Part shown: in pieces, positions 9,192 to 18,600 of the stretch
How the letters are laid out: each line of letters begins with the position of its first letter
How positions within the stretch are numbered: the first letter of the stretch is position 1
Assembly: GCF_048268525.1 (NCBI RefSeq)
Contig: NZ_JBLWVH010000007.1
Coordinates: 1 to 64,000 of the forward strand
Source: Maricaulis sp048268525
GTDB lineage: Bacteria; Pseudomonadota; Alphaproteobacteria; Caulobacterales; Maricaulaceae
DNA length: 64,000 nucleotides
Direction of reading: 5' to 3'
Notes under the pieces: generated by a model
Told to the model about the DNA's origin: nothing
Databases searched by the model: none
Seen by the model: only the letters and a program-made list of their open reading frames with translations
Translations under genes and position numbers: made by a program

Positions 9192-10286
9192 ATGAAAGCG
9201 CAAGGTCCTCTAAAAGGCGTTAAGGTGCTGGAATTTGTCGGTCTGGGACCGGCCCCGTTCTGCGCCATGATGTTGTCGGACATGGGGGCGGACGTCGTGC
9301 GCATCGACCGGCCTGGTGCACACGGGCTTGGCCCGGCCGATGTCCTCGCCCGCGGTCGCCGTTCGGTCGGGCTGGATCTCAAGGACGAGGGCGAGCTCGA
9401 AACGGCGCGGCGCCTGATCGGGGCGGCGGACATCCTCCTGGAAGGCTACCGGCCCGGCGTCATGGAGCGTCTGGGCCTGGGTCCCGATGTCGCGCTCGAG
9501 CGCAACCCGGCGCTTGTCTACGGCCGCATGACCGGATGGGGGCAGTATGGCCCGCTCGCCCACGCCGCCGGGCATGACCTCAATTATGTCGCCCTGACAG
9601 GCGCGTTGGGGGCGATCGGTGACCGGGACAAGCCCGCCATCCCGCTCAATCTCGTTGGAGATTTTGGAGGCGGAGCCATGTATCTCGGTTTCGGTGTCCT
9701 GGCGGCATTGCACCATGCCCGCGCAACCGGCGAGGGGCAGGTCGTTGATGCGGCCATTGTTGACGGTGCAACCTCTCTCATGGCCTCGCAGCACCAGCTC
9801 GCCGCCCTCGGCCTGTGGTCGCCGGAACGGGGGACCAATCTGCTCGACGGGGCCGCACATTTCTATTCGGTCTATGAATGCGCTGATGGCGCGTTCGTTT
9901 CGGTGGGGCCCCTGGAACCGGAGTTCTACGCCTTGCTGTGCGAAAAAACCGGGTTTGACGGGCAGGCCTGGCCGGCTGACTGGACGGGGAAAGGGTGGAG
10001 CGAAGCCAAGGAAGCGCTCGCTGCCCTCTTCAGGTCGCAGCCACGCCAGCATTGGTGCGATCTGCTGGAAGGCACAGACGCCTGTTTCGCGCCGGTCCTG
10101 ACCTACGAGGAATCGGCCCGCCATCCGCACATGAAAGAACGGGGCGTCTATGTCGAGGTCGAGGGTGTGCGACAAGCGGCGCCGGCACCGCGTTTCTCGC
10201 GCACTCCGGGGGCTATCCAGGGCAGCGCCGGAAAACCGGGCGCGGACCGCGAAACGGTTCTGGCCGACTGGCTTCCGACTGATTGA
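9192..10286 (+). CDS. CoA-transferase family III (alpha-methylacyl-CoA racemase-like)
   Basis: A 364-residue member of the CaiB/BaiF/AMACR family. It opens with the signature GVKVLEFVGLGPAPFCAMM, then SDMGADVVRIDRPG, and later GRMTGWGQYGPLAHAAGHD, where the histidine and aspartate match AMACR active-site residues (aspartate is the family's catalytic acid). The GHDLNYVALTGAL stretch favours an alpha-methylacyl-CoA racemase-type enzyme over formyl-CoA transferase. It may act in branched-chain or sterol side-chain fatty acid degradation, but the substrate cannot be read from sequence. A clear GAGGTG ribosome site lies 5 bases before the ATG. It ends one base before the convergent pentapeptide gene. 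Confidence 0.85.
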   Translation: MKAQGPLKGVKVLEFVGLGPAPFCAMMLSDMGADVVRIDRPGAHGLGPADVLARGRRSVGLDLKDEGELETARRLIGAADILLEGYRPGVMERLGLGPDVALERNPALVYGRMTGWGQYGPLAHAAGHDLNYVALTGALGAIGDRDKPAIPLNLVGDFGGGAMYLGFGVLAALHHARATGEGQVVDAAIVDGATSLMASQHQLAALGLWSPERGTNLLDGAAHFYSVYECADGAFVSVGPLEPEFYALLCEKTGFDGQAWPADWTGKGWSEAKEALAALFRSQPRQHWCDLLEGTDACFAPVLTYEESARHPHMKERGVYVEVEGVRQAAPAPRFSRTPGAIQGSAGKPGADRETVLADWLPTD

Positions 10287-11462
10287 TCAGGCCGGTGCGC
10301 CCCGGGCGTGTCCGAAGTCCGCGTGGTCGGTATTTGCACCGGCCAGTCGGCAATCACGCAGATCGGCAAAGCGCAATCGCGCGCCCCGCAGATTAGTGGG
10401 AACAGACCGGCCACCGCCGAGCGCCAGAGGGTCCAGGCGGGCACCGCGCAGATCGGCATGCGAGAGATTGGCGCCCGACAGGTCGGCGCCGCGCAAATCG
10501 CTGTCACGCAGGTCACAGCCGCGCAGATCAGCCTGACTGAGACGCGCACCCTGCAATTCGGCGCCCCTCAAATCGAGGCCGGACATGTTGGCTCGCACCG
10601 CCTGCAAGGCTGTCAGCATAGCGCCTGCCGTACCGGTCACGCCGCGCAGGTCAATGCCGTCGAGGCGGGCGGGATCGCCCTGCTGACCGCCGGTCCTCAC
10701 CCTCAGGACGTGGTCATCGATTCGTTGCTGGGCCGAGCGATCGTCGGTATCCGGAGGCAGGTCCGGCAGCTCCGGTTCATCCGGCAGCCGACCGACAAGC
10801 AGCCCCTTGGTTGTTGCCATCGACCGATCCCCGTGTTCCTCGCTGGTATTGCGGAAATCGGCATCGGTCAGGTTGGCGCTGGCAAATGATGTGCTGTTGA
10901 ACAGCGCGTTGGCGAACACCGCCCCGGTCAGGTCGGCCCTATTAAACCGTGCGCCGGCCAGGCGGGTTTCTTCGAATCGGGCACCGACCGCACTGGCACC
11001 GGCGAGGCGTGCCTGGTCGAGCACGGCGCCGGACAGGACGGCAGCATTCAGCTTGGTTGCCCGTGACTTCGAAGCGGCCGGGCTGCCATCGCCGGACGGA
11101 GCGGCGAGCTCGCGAAAATCCGCGCCGGCGCAACGGGCTGCGGTGAGGTTGGCGCCAGTCAGGTCACAACCGCGCAAATCGGCGCGGTCGAGCCGGGCGG
11201 CGGTCAGTCGAGCCTGTTCCAGGCTGGCGCCGGCCAATCGTGCGCCGCGGAGATCTGCGCCTTCCAGATCGCATCCCGTCAGAATACTGCCGCGCAGGTC
11301 CGCATCACGCAGGTCCCGCCGCGCGAGGGACAGTCCCTGCAGGTCGGTATCCCGCAAGCTCGCCAGACAGCCGTCCGGCTTGCCTTGAAGCAAACGCTTG
11401 TGGGCATCGCAAATCCGGTCCAGCTGTTGCTGGTTGATCGGGGAGGGGGCTGTGCTGGGCAA
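10287..11462 (-). CDS. Pentapeptide-repeat protein with a split repeat array
   Basis: A 391-residue protein. After a helical N-terminal stretch (1-45) come many A(D/N)LRG-type pentapeptides (about 42-137), e.g. DLRDADLRGS and CDLEGADLRGARLAG. A serine/proline-rich break follows, then a second block (about 150-215). An approximately 60-residue non-repeat insertion rich in acid and proline separates it from a third block running to the C-terminus. Such repeats fold into right-handed quadrilateral beta-helices. No signal peptide or membrane segment is visible, so it is probably cytoplasmic. Some relatives mimic DNA and protect gyrase, but nothing here proves that role. Confidence 0.85.
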   Translation of the reverse strand: MPSTAPSPINQQQLDRICDAHKRLLQGKPDGCLASLRDTDLQGLSLARRDLRDADLRGSILTGCDLEGADLRGARLAGASLEQARLTAARLDRADLRGCDLTGANLTAARCAGADFRELAAPSGDGSPAASKSRATKLNAAVLSGAVLDQARLAGASAVGARFEETRLAGARFNRADLTGAVFANALFNSTSFASANLTDADFRNTSEEHGDRSMATTKGLLVGRLPDEPELPDLPPDTDDRSAQQRIDDHVLRVRTGGQQGDPARLDGIDLRGVTGTAGAMLTALQAVRANMSGLDLRGAELQGARLSQADLRGCDLRDSDLRGADLSGANLSHADLRGARLDPLALGGGRSVPTNLRGARLRFADLRDCRLAGANTDHADFGHARGAPA

Positions 11463-11652
11463 GGCGGGGAAGTCCGGTCAGGCAGCGGGGGCGGAGGCGA
11501 ATGGATGTCTCAGGATAGACCAACCCATTTTGTTCAAGAAAGTGTTCATGTCGGGTTCAGGGGCCATGCGCCATTTTCAGTATCGAGATCAGCGGACACC
11601 CTTTTCAGTCCCTCGCTCGTTCGTTGAGCTCGATATCGTAAAGATAGCCCCC
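11463..11652 (+). ncRNA. Candidate small RNA or long leader ending at a strong terminator
   Basis: This stretch between the pentapeptide gene and a small gene has no convincing reading frame, yet it runs straight into a perfect 13-bp terminator hairpin at 11653-11691 on the plus strand. No plus-strand gene ends upstream, because the pentapeptide gene reads the other way. Something transcribed rightwards therefore seems to stop here: a small RNA, an attenuated leader of the gene at 11794, or a transcript antisense to the pentapeptide gene's start. I cannot place a promoter or 5' end with confidence, so the left boundary is only the end of the neighbouring gene. Confidence 0.35.
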
Positions 11653-11691
11653 GAAACGCCGGTCACCCCCAATGACCGGCGTTTCTTTTTT
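11653..11691 (+). terminator. Rho-independent terminator, perfect 13-bp stem
   Basis: The stem GAAACGCCGGTCA (11653-11665) pairs perfectly with TGACCGGCGTTTC (11673-11685) around a 7-base loop, and six T residues follow at 11686-11691. The T run exists only on the plus-strand side, so it ends rightward transcription. It is the clearest intrinsic terminator in the window. Confidence 0.85.
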
Positions 11692-11793
11692 GTGGGCGCC
11701 TTGCTGCGCACGCGATCGAGGGATGACAGTTTTTGTCTCGCGTCGCCGTCATAGTGATCCTCAACGAAGCGAAAGCGCGATGGAGAGATCACA

Positions 11794-12042
11794 ATGGCAA
11801 TCGCAATCAATGCATATGTCGATGGCGTCAGCGGACTGCGCAACATGGTCCCGCACCGGTTCCGCGACGGTTTTTATCGCATGCAGCGTCCGGGAGACGA
11901 GATCGACTGCCTGCATGTCGAGGACCTGCGCTCGGTCTGTCGCTATCTCAACAAGGGCTATCAGTTGGCGATGAGCACATCGGAAGGCCATTCCATGCCG
12001 TCCTGGCTGCCGGCCGAAACCGTTCGGATCGCAATCCGCTGA
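11794..12042 (+). CDS. Small hypothetical protein
   Basis: An 82-residue protein starting MAIAINAYVDG that I do not recognise. It is soluble, has no signal peptide, and mixes basic and acidic residues evenly. A segment ending EDLRSVCRYLNKGYQLAM looks helical. GGAGAG sits about 7 bases before the ATG, base composition matches neighbouring genes, and no other frame competes, so it is probably real. It stands alone between a terminator on its left and the convergent WYL regulator on its right. No function is proposed. Confidence 0.6.
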   Translation: MAIAINAYVDGVSGLRNMVPHRFRDGFYRMQRPGDEIDCLHVEDLRSVCRYLNKGYQLAMSTSEGHSMPSWLPAETVRIAIR

Positions 12043-12067
12043 GGACGGTTCAGTTCCTGAACCCGGC

Positions 12068-13060
12068 TCAGGGTAGACCGGGAAAATCACTGCGTCGGTG
12101 GTCGTTGACCATCTCGGCGAGCTCTGTTGGAGCGAGCACCTCTACCTGATCACCCCAGGCGTAGAGGTGCCAGCACATTTCCAGCCAGCCACAGGCTTCG
12201 AACCGAATAGTCAGTGAGCCGTCGTCTCCGGTCTCGCTAGTCTGGCCGGGATGGAAGCGGTAGCGCGCCGCATGAGGGGCTGCCCGGGCGGTGAAACGCC
12301 AGACCACCTCGCCAAACTCCCGGTCATCCTGGAACACCCCGAAGGCGCGGTTGGCGTAGGCATCAAAGTCAAACCCGTCGAGACGGGCAAACCAGTCTTC
12401 AGTGGCTTCGGCGACCTCGATGTCCTCGACGCGGAAGTGCCGCATATGGCCGTCCTCACGGTCCCGGTCGCGACCGACCAGATAGCGCCGCGCGCCCAAC
12501 AGCAGGCCGTAGGGCTCGATCCAGCGCTCGCGAGCGGTCTCGTCGCGCCGCCCCCGATACCGGATTTTCAAGACAAAGGGCCCCTTGAGCGCTTGCGCGA
12601 TGGCGGCGTCGACCTCGGGGTCGGAGGCTGGCTGCGGGCCGGGGCGGGCGGCATGCCCCATGGCTTCCAGCAAGGCTTCCTCGTCGGCTTCGACCCGGGC
12701 CCGGCCGCGGTCCGGCATCAAAAGGTCGATCTTCGAGCGCAGGCTGCGTAATTGCCCGGCCTCGCGGGCAAGCCCTTCGCGTTCGAGGGTGGACAGCGCC
12801 AGTTCCAGAGCCGCGACCTCGTCGGCCTGTGGGGCAAAGAATTCACCGACCCGGCGCCTCGGGACACGCCATCGCTTTATGCCTTCGTCATCAACATGGT
12901 CTTCCGTATCGGCAAAGACCTGTTCAAGCGCCTGGGTCATGCGCTGGGCGGTCCGGCGGACACAGCCGAACTCACGTTCGATCTCGGTCAGTGACACACC
13001 GCTGTAATTGCTGGCCATGCGGGCCAGCTGCAACAGATCAACCGCTTTGCCAAAGGACAT
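12068..13060 (-). CDS. WYL-domain transcriptional regulator with N-terminal HTH
   Basis: A 330-residue regulator. Residues about 1-65 form a DeoR-like winged helix (GVSLTEIEREFGCVRRTAQRM carries the turn and recognition helix). A linker of about 75 residues and a WYL-type ligand-sensing domain follow (about 140-235, with RERWIEPYGLLLGARRYLVGRD), then a C-terminal extension. WYL proteins bind nucleic acid or nucleotide-like ligands and often control DNA-damage or defence genes, but many are general regulators. AGGAAG lies 6 bases before the ATG. It is divergent from the YihY-like gene, its most obvious possible target, across 79 bases. Confidence 0.88.
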   Translation of the reverse strand: MSFGKAVDLLQLARMASNYSGVSLTEIEREFGCVRRTAQRMTQALEQVFADTEDHVDDEGIKRWRVPRRRVGEFFAPQADEVAALELALSTLEREGLAREAGQLRSLRSKIDLLMPDRGRARVEADEEALLEAMGHAARPGPQPASDPEVDAAIAQALKGPFVLKIRYRGRRDETARERWIEPYGLLLGARRYLVGRDRDREDGHMRHFRVEDIEVAEATEDWFARLDGFDFDAYANRAFGVFQDDREFGEVVWRFTARAAPHAARYRFHPGQTSETGDDGSLTIRFEACGWLEMCWHLYAWGDQVEVLAPTELAEMVNDHRRSDFPGLP

Positions 13061-13139
13061 GGTGTCTTCCTGAATTGCGCTGCTGTATTGCCGGGCGATC
13101 TGATAGACTCACCGGCGTGTGAATTGCATTCGACAGGAC

Positions 13140-14054
13140 ATGGACGAACCACTCAACCCGACCCCGCGCCAGTCTCATCTGCTGGTCCGCGTTCTCAGCG
13201 TCATCATTGCGGCGATCAGCCGCTCGATGGCGCGCGATGTGATGCTGTTTGCCGGCGGTGCCTCCTTCTTCGGCATGCTGGCTTTGTTTCCGGCCATCGC
13301 CCTGGCGATGTCGGTCTATGGTCTCATCTTCTCGGTTTCGGATGCCGAGCAGCAGATCGCGCGTTTCGCCGAGATCATGCCGCCTGGCGCCCAGGATTTT
13401 GTGCTCGGCCAGATGGGCCGGCTGGCCGACGCCCCGATTGCCGCCCTGTCGCTGAACGGCTTCATCGCCCTGATGATTGCCCTGTTTGCGGCATCCCGCG
13501 GCGTCAAGGCGATCATCGCCGGGCTCAATCATCTCGCGGAAGATCGCGATATTCGCAATATCGTCCAGTTCAACATCCTCGCAATGATGAGTGTTCTGGT
13601 CGGCGGAGCCTTGCTGACGGCTGCCAATCTCGCCGTGCTTCTGATCCCGGTTCTGCTGGCCCGCCTCGCCCAGGCGTTGGGTGTGGAGGCGCTTGATCTG
13701 GGGGCTATCGTCAATGAATGGACCGTGGCGGGCGGTTTCATGTTCATTGCCCTGGAGCTCCTCTACCGGGTGACAATGAAGAAGCGGAAGGAGGCGGTCA
13801 GCTGGCGTGCCTCGACTGCCGCCGCGCTTGTCGCTACCGCACTGTGGCTGGGGCTTTCGAAGGGATTTTCGACCTATGTCGGCGAAGTGATCGATTTTAG
13901 CGTCTATGGCTCACTTGGTGCACTTGTCGTCTTCCTGCTGTGGATTTATTGGTCAGCCTATGCCGTGTTTTTTGGTGGTGCCCTGGCCATGGAAGTCGAC
14001 AATCGGGTGCGTGCATCGCGCGATGAAGGTGAGACGATGGCAGGCTCGGGCTAG
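13140..14054 (+). CDS. YihY/BrkB-family inner-membrane protein
   Basis: The roughly 304-residue protein has the six-helix pattern of the YihY/BrkB family. The N-terminus is cytoplasmic and cationic. The first helix follows FAGGASFFGMLALFPAIALAMSVYG, and the last lies near LGALVVFLLWIYWSAYAVFFGGALAMEVD, which contains the family's conserved WIYWSA.. segment. The function is unsettled: older claims of serum resistance or ribonuclease BN activity were withdrawn or reassigned. An in-frame GTG at 13119 is an alternative start. The gene is divergent from the WYL regulator. Confidence 0.85.
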   Translation: MDEPLNPTPRQSHLLVRVLSVIIAAISRSMARDVMLFAGGASFFGMLALFPAIALAMSVYGLIFSVSDAEQQIARFAEIMPPGAQDFVLGQMGRLADAPIAALSLNGFIALMIALFAASRGVKAIIAGLNHLAEDRDIRNIVQFNILAMMSVLVGGALLTAANLAVLLIPVLLARLAQALGVEALDLGAIVNEWTVAGGFMFIALELLYRVTMKKRKEAVSWRASTAAALVATALWLGLSKGFSTYVGEVIDFSVYGSLGALVVFLLWIYWSAYAVFFGGALAMEVDNRVRASRDEGETMAGSG

Positions 14055-14114
14055 CTATTTGCTGCGACTGCGATATAAACATGAACCGAATATCAACTTC
14101 GAGACGGGGTTCGC

Positions 14115-14819
14115 ATGAAAAAGATATTTGCCGACGCCCAGGCCGCGCTTGACGGGCTGGTCTTCGACGGGATGACGATCATGGCCGGCGGGTTCGGCCT
14201 GTGTGGCATTCCGGAAAATTCGATCGCCGCCCTGCACAAGTCCGGCGTCCGCGATCTGACCGTGATATCCAACAATTGCGGCGTCGACGGCTTTGGTCTC
14301 GGTGTCCTTCTGGACGCCAAGCAGATCAAGAAAATGGTCTCCTCCTATGTCGGTGAGAACAAGGAGTTCGAGCGCCAATTCCTGTCCGGCGAGCTGGAAC
14401 TGGAATTCAACCCGCAAGGCACACTCGCCGAGCGCATCCGCGCCGGCGGCGCCGGCATTCCCGGCTTCTTCACCAAGACCGGGGTCGGCACGCTGATCGC
14501 CGAGGGCAAGGAACATCGCGAGTTCGACGGCGAGACCTTCATCATGGAAACCGGTCTGAAGGCTGATGTCTCGATCGTGAAAGCCTGGAAGGCCGACCCG
14601 CAGGGCAATCTGGTCTTCCGCAAGACCGCCCGTAACTTCAATCCGATGATGGCAACGGCCGGAAAGGTCACCGTGGCCGAGGTCGAGGAAATCGTCGAGC
14701 TCGGCTCGCTCGATCCCGACGAAATTCACACGCCGGGCATCTTCGTCCAGCGCCTGTTCGTCGGCAGTTTCGAAAAGCGGATCGAACAACGCACCATTCG
14801 TGAAAGGGAGGTCGCATAA
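14115..14819 (+). CDS. scoA: 3-oxoacid CoA-transferase, subunit A
   Basis: A 234-residue alpha subunit of succinyl-CoA:3-ketoacid CoA-transferase (or a close acetoacetate CoA-transferase). It shows GMTIMAGGFGLCGIPENSI, the conserved glycine-rich GGFGLCGIP loop, and GGAGIPGFFTKTGVGT. With subunit B it moves CoA from succinyl-CoA to acetoacetate, feeding ketone bodies into acetyl-CoA. The stop overlaps the subunit B ATG by one base, so the subunits are translationally coupled. The exact acyl specificity is not evident from sequence. Confidence 0.93.
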   Translation: MKKIFADAQAALDGLVFDGMTIMAGGFGLCGIPENSIAALHKSGVRDLTVISNNCGVDGFGLGVLLDAKQIKKMVSSYVGENKEFERQFLSGELELEFNPQGTLAERIRAGGAGIPGFFTKTGVGTLIAEGKEHREFDGETFIMETGLKADVSIVKAWKADPQGNLVFRKTARNFNPMMATAGKVTVAEVEEIVELGSLDPDEIHTPGIFVQRLFVGSFEKRIEQRTIREREVA

Positions 14820-15478
14820 TGGCCTGGACACGTGATGATATGGCGGCCCGTGCCGCACAGGAACTGGAAGACGGTTTCTACGTCAATCTCGGCATCGGCA
14901 TCCCGACCCTGGTCGCCAACCACATCGCCGAGGATATCGACGTCACCCTGCAGTCGGAAAACGGCATGCTGGGCATGGGGCCCTTTCCCTATGACGACGA
15001 GGTTGATCCGGACCTGATCAATGCCGGCAAGCAGACCATCACCGAGCTGCGCCGGACCTCCTATTTCTCTTCAGCCGACAGTTTTGGCATGATCCGTGGC
15101 GGCCATATCGACCTGTCGATCCTGGGCGCGATGGAAATCTCCGAGCGCGGCGATATCGCCAACTGGATGATCCCCGGCAAGCTGGTCAAGGGTATGGGCG
15201 GCGCGATGGATCTGGTCGCCGGCGTCAAGCGCGTCGTGGTGATCATGGATCACGCCAACAAGAAGGGTGAGCCGAAGCTGCTCAAGGAATGCACCCTTCC
15301 GCTGACCGGTCAGGCCTGTGTCCACCGCATCATCACCACGCTGGGCGTGTTCGATGTGGTCGAGGACGGTCTGGAACTGATCGAGTTGGCCCCGGGCGTT
15401 TCGCTCGATCTGGTCGCCGAGCAGACCGAAGCGAAATACACGGTTGCGGCCAAGCTGGTTGAGCACGAAGCGGCCTGA
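14819..15478 (+). CDS. scoB: 3-oxoacid CoA-transferase, subunit B
   Basis: A 219-residue beta subunit. It carries the catalytic glutamate motif SENGMLGMGPFP (about residues 47-58), where the glutamate forms the CoA thioester intermediate, preceded by NLGIGIPTLV. The DLVAGVKRVVVIMDH segment is also typical. It begins inside the stop codon of subunit A. A 142-base gap with its own strong ribosome site then leads to the RND pump gene, which is probably a separate unit. Confidence 0.94.
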   Translation: MAWTRDDMAARAAQELEDGFYVNLGIGIPTLVANHIAEDIDVTLQSENGMLGMGPFPYDDEVDPDLINAGKQTITELRRTSYFSSADSFGMIRGGHIDLSILGAMEISERGDIANWMIPGKLVKGMGGAMDLVAGVKRVVVIMDHANKKGEPKLLKECTLPLTGQACVHRIITTLGVFDVVEDGLELIELAPGVSLDLVAEQTEAKYTVAAKLVEHEAA

Positions 15479-15620
15479 CACCGCAGTTTGACCCAGCACG
15501 ATTACCGGAAATGGCAAGGGCGGTTCACCAAAGCGTGAGCCGCCTTAGCATTGTTTAATCCGGGTTTCACCTTCGCACACGGGCGTGTCCGGTTAAGACA
15601 GGCGGGCGAGGGAGATTCAC

Positions 15621-18600
15621 ATGCCACTGACACGTCTGTCATTGAACAATCCGGCTGCCGTTTTTGTCGGCATTGCGTTGATCGTGCTGATGGGTGTGGT
15701 CGCCTTCACGCGTCTGCCGATCCAGCTATTCCCGGATACCGAGCGACCACAGGTCAATATCGCCACATTCTGGCGCTCGGCCTCGCCGCTGGAAATGGAA
15801 AGCGAGATTATCGAGCCGCAGGAGCAATTGCTCACGGGTCTGCCCGGTCTCGAGGAAATGCGGGTGTTTGTGGGTGAGGGCTCGGCCTTTATCAATCTGA
15901 CCTTCGCGCTCGAAACCGACATGACCCAGACGGCGATCGACATATCGAACCGCCTGTCCCAATTGCCGCCTCTGCCCCGCGATGCGGTCGGTCCGAATAT
16001 CGGCGGTTTTGGCGGTGATGCGCAGCAAAGCCTGATCTGGTTCTTCTTGCAGGCCCTGCCGGATAATCCGAACGAAATCCACGACTACTCGGCCTTTGTG
16101 GAAGATACGGTGATACCGCGCCTGGAAGCGATCCCGGGCGTTGCCAGCGTGCAGATCGGCTGGGGTCAGAGGCCGGAAGAATTGCAGGTCACCATTGACC
16201 CCTATCGCGCTGCTGCGCTGGGCGTCACCCTGCCGCAGATATCCGGCGCCATCGTCAATAATTCCGACGTCTCCGGCGGCAATGCCGAGATAGGTCGGCG
16301 TTCCTACCAGATGCGCTTCGAGGGCGAGTTCGAGCCGGAAGAACTGGACGAGCTGGTGATTGTCTGGCGCGACGGTACGCCGGTGCGGCTGGGCGATGTT
16401 GCCACGGTCTCGGTCAATTATGGCGAGCGCAACAACTTCACCTATCAGAACGGCAATCCGGCCATGGGCATCGAAGTGCGTCGCCAGCCGGGCGCCAATG
16501 TCCTGTCGGCCCTGGACGCCGTGAAGGCGGAGGTCGCGGAGATCAATGCCACGCTGCTGGAAGAGCGCCAGCTCATCATGGCGCCATCCTTCGACGCGTC
16601 GGTCTTCATCATGCGGGCGATCGACCTGCTTCGGACCAATCTGCTGTTGGGCGTGGCCCTGGCGATCTTCGGCCTGTGGCTCTTCCTGCGCCGGGCGCGG
16701 GCGACGCTGATCATCTCGCTCGCCATTCCGGTGTCCTTGCTATCGACCCTGATCGTGCTGTTCCTGCTGGGCCGCTCGCTGAACGTGATCTCCCTCGCGG
16801 GCTTGGCCTTTGCCACCGGCATGGTGATGGACGCGGCGATTATCGTGCTGGAGAATATCATCCGACGAAGGGAGGCGGGCGAGGACGCCGACACCGCCTC
16901 CGACAAGGGCGCGCAACAGGTCTGGGGCGCGCTCCTGGCCTCGACGACAACCACTGTCGCCATCTTCCTGCCGATCATCTTCACGCGGAATGCCGAGGGG
17001 CAGATATTCGCTGACCTTGCCGTGACCATCGCGGTCGGGGTGGCGATCTCGATGATCGTGGCGGTGACCATCCTGCCGGTCGCTGCAAAGTACTGGATCC
17101 GCGACCGGTCGACCGTCACCCGACAACCCGTCCTCAACCGTATCGCCGGTTGGGTGATGACGGTCAGCGACAGCCCGCGCCGACGGATCGGTGTTGCAGC
17201 CCTGTTGATTGCCCTGCCACTGGCCTTCACCTGGTTCTCGCGTCCGGCGATGGACTACCTGCCGCCCGTCAAGCGCGATGCGGTGGATGCCTTCTTCATG
17301 TTCCCGCCGGGATCCAATCTCGACTGGATCGAAGAGGAGGTCGCGGCGACCATTGTCGAGCGGCTCGAACCCTATATGAGCGGCGAACGCGAGCCGGCCC
17401 TGCGTAATTATTATTTCGGGACTTTCCCGGGCGGTGGCGGCGCAACGGCGGGCATCCGGGTGCAGGACCAGTCACGCGTGGGCGAGCTGGAACGGATCGT
17501 CCGAGAGGAGATCATCACCGGTATTCCCGATGTGGTCGGCTTTGCCCAACAGGGCAATTTGTTCGGCGGCTTTGCCCAGGGCGGCAATATCCAGGTCAAT
17601 ATCCAGTCCTCTGACGAGGGCGCACGGGCGCGCGCCACCCAGGTCGGCCTGCAGATGTTGCGCGAGCGCTTCCCGGGCGTGAACATCAATGCCAATCCGC
17701 CGCCGCAATCGACCCAGCCGCGGTTGACTCTTGTGCCCAATGACCGGCGCATCCAGGAAGCCGGCTGGGCCCGCCGCAATGTGGCCGGCATGATCGCCAT
17801 GCTGGGCGATGGCCAGTTCATTGGCGAGTATTTCGACGGCGAAAGCCGGATGAACATCATCCTCAGGTCGGAGGGCTGGGATACACCCGACCAACTGGCC
17901 GGGCTTCCCATCGCCACGCCGAGTGGCGCTGTCGTGCCCCTTGGCGATCTTGTCCAGGTGCGCGAAGAGGTCGGTGTCGGGGGCATCCAGCGTCTCAACC
18001 GCCGCCGCACGGTGACCATCAATATCAACCAGCCTGAAGGCGTATCTCTGGAAGAGATCCTGACCGTCGTCCAGGACGAGGTCGAGCCGGCCATCCGCGC
18101 GGAACTCCCGCCGGACGGGACAGTGGTCTATGGCGGCAGCGCCGACAGTCTCGACCGGGCGGTCAACACCATGCTGATGAATATGGGCATGGCGATGGTA
18201 ATCCTGTTCCTGATCCTCGCCGGCATGTTCCGCTCGCTGCGTGATGCGGTGCTGGTGCTGGTCTCGATCCCGCTGGCCGGGGTCGGCGGGGTCGCCATGT
18301 TGCAGATTCTCAACCTGTTCGTGACCCAGCCGCTCGACCTCTTGACCATGATGGGCTTCGTCATCCTGCTCGGCCTGGTCATCAACAACGCTATCCTGCT
18401 GGTCGACCAGACCCGTCAGGGCGAGCGCGAGGGCCTGGGTCGCCGCGAAGCGGTGGAGCAGGCGCTGCACATGCGTCTCCGGCCGATTTTCATGTCGACC
18501 ATGACCAGCCTGCTGGGCATGTTGCCGCTCCTGCTTGTTCCGGGTGTGGGCAGTGCGATCTATCGCGGCCTCGCGGCGGCGATCGTTGGGGGCATGAGCA

